Assembly: GCF_904849725.1 (NCBI RefSeq) | Contig: NC_058519.1 | Location: 651,299,387 to 651,363,386, forward strand | Length of the DNA stretch: 64,000 bases | Origin: Hordeum vulgare subsp. vulgare | Lineage: Eukaryota; Streptophyta; Magnoliopsida; Poales; Poaceae | Direction of reading: 5' to 3' | Shown here: positions 58,069-64,000 of the stretch, piece by piece | Layout: every line of letters starts with the position of its first letter | Numbering within the stretch: the stretch's first letter is position 1 | Made by a program: the position numbers and the translations under genes | Notes under the pieces: model-generated | Told to the model about the DNA's origin: nothing | The model's database searches: none | Seen by the model: only the letters and a program-made list of their open reading frames with translations

Positions 58069-59708
58069 TGATACGTCTCAAATGTATCTATAATTTTTGA
58101 TGGTTTCATGTTGTTATCTTGTCATCTTTGGAAGTTTTATGTACCTTTTATATCTTTTTTGGGACTAACTTATTAATTCAGTGCCAAGTGTCAGTTCCTG
58201 TTTTTTCTGTGTTTTTTGGCTCTTTTCAGATCTGATTTTGGAACGGAGTCCAAACGGAATAAAATCCCCAAAATGATTTTTTCCAGAACGAAAGAAGATC
58301 AGGGGGCCTGTGGGCCAAGCCAGGAGGGCTACAGGGAGCCCACAAGCCCCCACTCCGCCACCAGGGGGGAGGAGGCGGTGGGCAGGCTTGTGCCCTCCCT
58401 GGCGCCCCCCTGACCTAGATCTTGCGCCTATATATTCCCTAAAAATCAGAAAAAAAATAAAGGGAGCCTCGAAAATACTTTTCCGCCACCGCAAGCTTCC
58501 GTTTCCGCGAGATCTCATCTGGAGACCCTTCTCGGCGCCCTGCCGGAGGGGACTTTGGAGTTGGAGGGATTCTTCATCATCATCATCGCCCCTCCAATGA
58601 CTCGTGGGTAGTTCACTTCAGACCTACGGGTCCGTAGTTAGTAGCTAGATGGCTTTTTCTCTCCCTTGGATCTTCGATACAAAGTTCCCCATGATCTTCA
58701 TGGATATCTATCCGATGTAATCTTCTTTGGCGGTGTGTTTGTCGAGATCCGATGAATTGTGGATTTGTGATCAGATTATCTATGATATATATTTGAGTCT
58801 TTGCTGATTTCTTATATGCATGATTTGATATCCTTGTAAGTCTCTCCGAGTATTGAGTTTTGTTTGGCCAACTAGATCTATGATTCTTGCAATGGGAGAA
58901 GTGCTTGGTTTTGGGTTCTTACCGTGTGGTGACCTTTCCCAGTGACAGTAGGGGCAGCAAGGCACACATCGTGTAGTTGCCATCAAGGATAACAAGGTGG
59001 GCTCTGTCGTAGATATGAGATTGTCCATCTGCATCATGTCATCTTGCTTAAGGCGTTACTCTGTTCTTTTGGACTTAATACACTAGATGCATGCTGGATA
59101 GCGGTCGACGTGTGAAGTAATAGTAGTAGATGCAGAAAGTATCGGTCTACTTGTTTTGGACATGATGCCTATAGATATAATCATTGCCATAGATATCGTC
59201 ACGACTTTGCGCGGTTCTATCAATTGCTCGACAGTAATTTTTTCACCCACCATCTACTTGCTTTCATGAGAGAAGCCACTAGTAAACACTACGGCCCCCG
59301 GATCTATTCACATCTATCGTTTCCACTTTCGCTTTTACTTTGCTTTGTTACTTTGCTGCTTTCAGTTCTCACTTGGCGAACAATCTATAAGGGATTGACA
59401 ACCCCTTCATAGCGTTGGGAGTAAGCTTTTTGTGTTTGTGCGGGCTCTTGTGATACTCCTTCACTGGATCGATACCTTGGTTCTCAAACTGAGGGAAATA
59501 CTTACCACCGTTGTGCTACATCACCCTTTCCGCTTCGAGGGAACACCAACGCAAGGCTCCAAGGCCACGGGGGAAATCATTTGCATATTTGCCTAGGAAG
59601 TCCCTTAAGGCGTAGCCGTAGCAGAAGGATTCCTGGTGTCGTTGCTGAGGAGTATCAAGCAACACTCCTATTTCTGGCGCCGTTGGAAGGTCTTTCGTTG
59701 CAGTAGCA
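58069..59708 (+). repeat. R9 3' LTR
   Basis: Partner of 52752-54388. Begins TGATACGTCTCAAATG and ends TTGCAGTAGCA. Confidence 0.92.
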
Positions 59709-60050
59709 GTCTCCTATGTATCAATAATTTTTAATTGTTCCATGCTATAATATTATCATTGTATAATACCTTTTTGGGCATTTATTTGTCGATTCATATT
59801 ATTTTTGAGCTCTAACCTATTAACCCAATGCCTAGTGCCACTTCTTGTTTTCTACGTGTTTTTGGCTTTTCGGGTTTACGGTATCAAACGAAGTCCAATT
59901 GCCACGAAACTTTTTGATTATTTTTCTGTACCAACGGAATACCTGGAAGCTTCCGGGCAATACCGGAGGCTGCACGAGAGAGGTAGCACACGTCATGGCA
60001 CACCCAGGGGGTGGTCGCGCCCTGTTGTGTGCTAGCCCCTACTTGCGTCT
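59709..60050 (+). mobile_element. R8 3' LTR, remaining part
   Basis: It begins GTCTCCTATGTATC and aligns with 50988-51330 of the R8 5' LTR from its seventh base (TTTTTGGGCATTTATTTG, GGGGGTGGTCGCGCC). It is cut at 60050 where R10 starts. Confidence 0.65.
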
Positions 60051-61400
60051 CGTGATACATCTCCAACGTGTCGATAATTTATGAAGTATTCATGCCAATA
60101 TTCTACAACTTTCATATAATTATGGCAACATTTTATATTATTTTTGGGACTAGCATATTATCAGTGCCAAGTGCCAGTTCCTCTTTTTGCGTATTTTTTG
60201 TTTCGCAGTAAATCCATATCAAACAAAGTCCAAATGCGATAAAAAATTACGGAGATTCTTTTGGAATATATGTGAATTTTGGGAAGAAGAATCAACGCAA
60301 CACGGTGTCGAGGGCCCCACAAGCTAACAGGGCGCGGGCAGGGGCTGGTCGTGCCCTGAATGCTTGTGGGTACCCTTTAAGTCGGTCGGGGCCCTTCCTT
60401 CGCCGCAAGAAAGATAATTTCTAGATACAAATACCCTCAAAATTTCAGCCCGGTCGGAGTTATGGATCTTCGGATATTTAAGAAAATAGTGAAGGGCGAG
60501 AAAACAACACCGAAAACACGAGAGAAACAGAGAGAGAGATAGAGATAGATAGAGAGAGGGGGAGGGAGGGATACGTTGTCGGAGGGGCGCCCAACGATCA
60601 GAGGGGAGAACTTATCCCCATCTAGGGACAGGCCATGGAGGATAAATCCTAAGGGGGCAGACTCTCTCCCCCTCTCTCTCGGTGCCGCCAGAGTGCCGCC
60701 GGGGGAACCATCGCCGCGGTGATCGTCTTCATCAACATCACCGTCTTCATCAGCTTCCTCATCTCTTTTCAGCGGTTCACTCTCCATACCCCGCTGTAAC
60801 CCCGTACTTGAACATGGTGTTTCATGCCACATATAATTAATCAATGATGTGTTGCCAACCTATGATGTTGGAGTAGATTTATGTTGTTCTTTGGGTTGAT
60901 TGATGATTTGTATTGGTTTGGGTGTATGTTTTATTTTGGTGTTTTCCTATGGTACCCTTTGTGCCACGCACATGCGTAGGGTGTTGCAATACGTTCATTA
61001 TTCGCTTATAGTGGGTGGCTAGAGTGAAAGAAGCTTAGACCCGAGTAAAGGGATTGTTGCGTATGGAAATAAAGGGGATTTGACGTTTAATGCTATGGTT
61101 GGATTTACCTTAATGATTTCTAGTATTTGCGGATGATTGCTAGAGGTCCAATCATAAGTTCATGTGATCGAAGTACGGAAAGTATGTTAGCTCATGCCTC
61201 TTCCTCATATAAATTTACAAGAATGATTACCGATCTTGTTCTCAATTGCTTAGGACAATTCTGCACACCATACCATCATTATTCCACACTCGCTATTTGT
61301 AATATATTGAAATATATTCCAAATTTATTTAGGCAGCGGCTATTTCATATTTTTGTTCTCTAATATCATGCTAAGCTATCCTCTTTATACCCATAACACA
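60051..61400 (+). mobile_element. R10: Gypsy-type LTR fragment
   Basis: It begins TGATACATCTCCAACGTGTC and has LTR-style content: GGAGTCC-like wording, ATTTCAGCCCGGTCGGAG, a leader-like GGTGATCGTCTTCATC and a 3' part with CATGTGATCGAAGTACGG. No internal region or second LTR follows. The right end is uncertain and grades into intergenic DNA. Confidence 0.55.
60515..60571. repeat. GA-rich microsatellite in R10
   Basis: Runs of GAGAGA, GATAGA and GGGAGG make an impure purine-rich simple repeat. Confidence 0.75.
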
Positions 61401-61620
61401 GTTTTATTTTTAATTACTAGATAAAAGCAAACGCTTAGTGTACATAGAGTCGTATTGGATGGGTCTTGTGGGTTCGCACTTGCATATAGATTGCTCTCCA
61501 CTGTCCTATTAGCTAGCCTGCTATTTAGTTTTTTTCCAATAGACTTGACACTTGAGGGCCCGTTTGTTTCAGCTTCATGAACCAACTTCGGGAGGGATTA
61601 TTAACCAGCTTCATGGACAG
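61401..61620. other. intergenic, possible DNA-transposon end
   Basis: No gene is seen. GGGCCCGTTTGTTTC at 61557-61571 resembles the ends of some grass hAT-type elements, but no matching inverted end was found. Confidence 0.3.
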
Positions 61621-61621
61621 C

Positions 61622-61770
61622 CACTCTTCGGCCTGGGGGTGGCCGACCGACAGCTCTTCGGCCTTGGGGTGGCCGACAGCCACTCTTCGGCCTGGGGGTG
61701 GCCGACGGGCCTCCCGTCGGCCTGGGGGTGGCCGACAACCACTCTTCGGCCCATCAAAGGCCGACGGGTA
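61622..61770. repeat. minisatellite of about five 29-30-base units
   Basis: Units of the type CACTCTTCGGCCTGGGGGTG plus GCCGACAGC occur five times in tandem with small changes. Because units are 29 or 30 bases, all three frames give tryptophan- and glycine-rich repeats, so the ORFs here are not genes. Confidence 0.85.
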
Positions 61771-62460
61771 CTACTTTTGATTTTTTTTTCAATTTGTGCA
61801 TATGGTTTTCGAATTTGATACAAAATTGGTCGTAATTTTGAAGAAAAAAATCCGGTATATTCCCTTTGGATGTGTCTAAAGCCTCATGTGTACGTAGTAG
61901 CAGTTAATTTAAATGTTAATCTACACTAGTAAGTTTGCAAAAATACAAAAAAAAAATCTACGGCATCAAACTTGATCGACCATCCGATTCATGTGTAAAG
62001 TTTTGCCAAGGAATGCTACCTTAGGTATTCCAGAGTGGAAAAAATGCAATTCAACCTTGCTATTCATTCAAACATTGTTTTCAAATATAGTAATAATTTT
62101 TCCCAAAATACCTCGTAACTCATTTCTTCGTGATACTTCTACCGGTCGACCATATATGTTACAAAATAAGAGAATCTATAGTCGGACCTTCATACCTCTC
62201 TCAAACGCTCGGACAGACCGCCCGATCACTAATCGATCACGAAACTACCACCCAACCGAAACTCTCAAATCAGCCTCAAACGTCCGGACTAGCCGGCACC
62301 CCTCATATCAAAGCCTAAATATGAGGCAAATATAGGGGTGCCCGGTCACGTCCGCATTGGTCCGCATCGACCCCACATATAATTGTCTTCATCCGCTCGT
62401 CAGACCAAACCATAACCACTTCACCTCCACTTCCCTCCACCCTCATCCGCCACCCTAGCT
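61771..62460. other. intergenic, no gene seen
   Basis: AT-rich to 62200, then a stretch with CGCTCGGACAGACCGCCCG and CGTCCGGACTAGCCGG, wording met in Triticeae DNA transposons. Nothing definite. Confidence 0.35.
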
Positions 62461-62490
62461 CACCTCCGGCAATCTCCAACCTTCTCCGGC

Positions 62491-62945
62491 ATGGAGGGCA
62501 GTGGATCTGACTCCAACCAGTTCGGATCCATCGACTCAGGGCTCGTCCCCTTTGGATTGAGGAGGCAATGGTCGTCCGCTTTGCACTTTGCCGCTCCCGC
62601 GAGGACAACGCACGACCGACGGCAAGATCTGTCCAACGTGACTCCACCGCGTTCGTTCAACGGAGGCTCGGTTCCTCTGGGGCAGGATCATCGACGTCGC
62701 GTCGGGCGGAAAATCTCTCCTTCCCCATCATCGGTCTGGCAGACTTCGAGTTCCACCAGGAACGGGCTGCCCGCGGTGAGAAAGAAAGGACAATGACCAC
62801 TAAGGCATGTCTGGCAGAGGAAATGGCAGCGGCGGAGGTGATGCGGCGACGCTGGTGGCCGCATAGGAGCAAGCTATCTGCGCCTGCATTACGACGAAAC
62901 GATAGCGGAGGAACACGCGGGCCCTTGCCCGAGAGCAAAATCTAG
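62491..62945 (+). other. GC-rich ORF-bearing stretch, unrecognised
   Basis: Two overlapping plus-strand ORFs (62491-62796 and 62568-62945) start MEGSGSDSNQFGS and MVVRFALCRSREDN. Neither has a domain I recognise. The second is arginine- and alanine-rich with EEMAAAEVMRRR. A pre-ORF region with CTCACCTCCGGCAATCTCC looks like a leader. It may be a decayed gene or part of a DNA transposon. Confidence 0.25.
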
Positions 62946-63882
62946 CGGTCCGTGAAATGGTCGGACTGCCATCGAAGGAGGGGGAGGAGGTGAGCGAAGT
63001 GGAAAGAATTGGACACGAAGGCTCTTGCGTGGCTCTTCGCCAATGCTTTTGTCGGGTATATATGCTTGATGAACTATCCTATATAAGTTTGCACTAACAT
63101 AGAATAATTAATTTTGTAGTTCTTTTTTTCATCCGGTAGACTCGATATTTTCTTCAATGTCTTATATGTGTGCATCTTATCATATGTTTCCATCAAAATC
63201 AATCAACCGAATTGGAGATGTGGTTTTACGTTGGTCTGAAGATGACCAAGCATACATTAGCCAACTAGTTCAGTCAACTCCTTGGTTCATTGTCAACAAT
63301 AACACCGAACCCAACTGATCTCCAATTCCCATATGTAACACTTTTTTGAAATCCTCCGCAAAAAAATAGAAAAATTATGTACCATATTATTCGAATATCT
63401 TATGCATTTTTTATTTCTTCGTAGCCACGTACAAAAACAATTAACAGGTTGATGCAGAACTTCTGTTTATTCAAGTGCATAGTCTATTATATAGACCAAA
63501 TGTTAAGTGTGATATAGTTGCTTTTTATTTGAGTATATGGTTAAGGAATAAGGTAAACTGATATTGACAGTGATATACTTACATTGTACAGATGCTCATT
63601 ACCTAGGGCCTCATATGGTCTGGTCTTCTCAAGTTTGACTCCGCTCTTCACTTTTGCCCTCTTAATAGTACTTGGGTAATATACAATTCTCTCCTCCACC
63701 GGAGAACACCATAACTCCTTTCCTCCAATGTAGGACACTGTGACTAGGGGGACATTTTCCTCCCCCTATCCCTCTTTCCTCTGCTAATTACTTACAATTA
63801 CTAGTAACTTTGTCCCTGTCAATAAGCAAATTAGTTACTTACCTTTATTACCAGAGATTAAGAAAATGTAAATCTTTGCATT
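62946..63882. other. intergenic upstream of the second WAT1-like copy
   Basis: Mostly AT-rich. A 65-codon minus-strand ORF at 63541-63738 (MSYIGGKELWCSPVEERIV...) has no recognised domain. No exon of the paralogue is identified here. Confidence 0.35.
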
Positions 63883-63960
63883 ATGGAGAGTTGGCGCCTC
63901 AAAAGCAAAGTACTTTTCTTGGGTGATTGCATATGTTATGCATTTTGGTACCCCATACAG
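63883..63960 (+). CDS. WAT1-like paralogue, exon portion running to the window end
   Basis: The sequence GGGTGATTGCATATGTTATG and what follows match 142-181 of the first gene almost base for base, across the splice donor (CAG then GTATGTCC at 63961). The frame ends GDCICYAFWYPIQ exactly as in the first gene. Upstream in the same frame is MESWRLKSKVLFL, which differs from the LRGTLLLL of the first copy. The ATG at 63883 may be coincidental, because this exon is internal in the first gene. The rest lies beyond the window. Confidence 0.65.
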
Positions 63961-64000
63961 GTATGTCCCAATACTGATACGGTGTTTTCGTACTAAAGCC

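Larger units (their letters stand above)
52752..59708 (+). mobile_element. R9: full-length non-autonomous Gypsy-type LTR retrotransposon, sister of R2
   Basis: R9 has LTRs at 52752-54388 (1637 bases) and 58069-59708 (1640 bases), a tRNA-Asp primer site, a 236-codon ORF and a polypurine tract. No protease, RT or integrase is encoded. It lies at the start of the R8 3' LTR. The right flank is GTCTCC; the left flank lacks a separate duplication (see findings). It provides the uninterrupted template used here to place the R3 and R5 insertions in R2. Confidence 0.9.

Noticed and set aside
60515..60571. Possible CRISPR-like or regulatory repeat array
   Set aside because: It is an impure GA-type simple repeat without spacers.
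63541..63738. A 65-codon minus-strand ORF
   Set aside because: It has a protein-like reading (GGKELWCSPVEER), but no domain, homologue or splice context I can support. It is left as intergenic.
1..64000. tRNA, rRNA, riboswitch or bacterial-type operon signals
   Set aside because: None seen. The tRNA-like matches are primer-binding sites of retrotransposons.

Overview
The window is plant nuclear DNA, almost certainly from a Triticeae grass (wheat, goat-grass, barley or rye group). The evidence is a BARE1/WIS/Angela-type Copia element with its characteristic 1.82-kb LTRs, several Gypsy elements with a tRNA-Asp primer site and LTRs starting TGATACGTCTC, and nested insertion of elements into one another. 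Only the two ends look genic. Positions 1-1721 hold the last four exons of an apparently intact WAT1-related/EamA-type transporter gene on the + strand. Positions 63883-63960 hold a near-identical copy of the end of its first visible exon, so two tandem paralogues appear to be separated by about 62 kb of transposons.

Layout, using my labels R1-R10. R1 (3388-10102, minus) is a gag-only Gypsy element with target duplication ATGAT. R2 (10758-47781, plus, duplication ACTAT) is a non-autonomous Gypsy element split by two large insertions. The first is R3 (12993-28269, minus), a BARE/WIS/Angela Copia copy truncated at its 3' side, itself split by R4 (15054-23989, plus, duplication GCATG), a full-length and nearly intact sister copy. 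The second is R5 (30328-45150, minus, duplication TGCCA), a Gypsy element with gag-protease-RT-RNaseH-integrase, split by R6 (38687-43233, duplication TTATC), which looks like a 4.5-kb solo LTR. Positions 47787-49345 hold an older LTR remnant and a PIF/Harbinger transposase fragment. R7 (49346-50770) is a lone LTR. R8 (50982-52751 and 59709-60050) is a deleted Gypsy element interrupted by R9 (52752-59708, plus), a sister of R2 with an intact 236-residue ORF. R10 (60051 to about 61400) is a further LTR fragment. The remainder is intergenic DNA with a short tandem repeat and an unrecognised GC-rich stretch.

How the parts work together. R4 and R5 carry the enzyme set (protease, integrase, reverse transcriptase, RNase H). 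R1, R2 and R9 carry only a gag-like or unknown ORF plus cis signals (LTR, tRNA-Asp primer site, polypurine tract) and would need enzymes supplied in trans. Every pol-bearing copy carries at least one disabling lesion: a single in-frame TAG in R4, at least seven lesions in R5.

I found no new defence or metabolic system. The observations I rate highest concern retrotransposon architecture: an LTR-derived internal promoter in front of an intact extra ORF in R5, conserved hairpin blocks shared by elements with unrelated ORFs, repeated polypurine-tract-like hairpins, and serial primer-site-like motifs at LTR ends.
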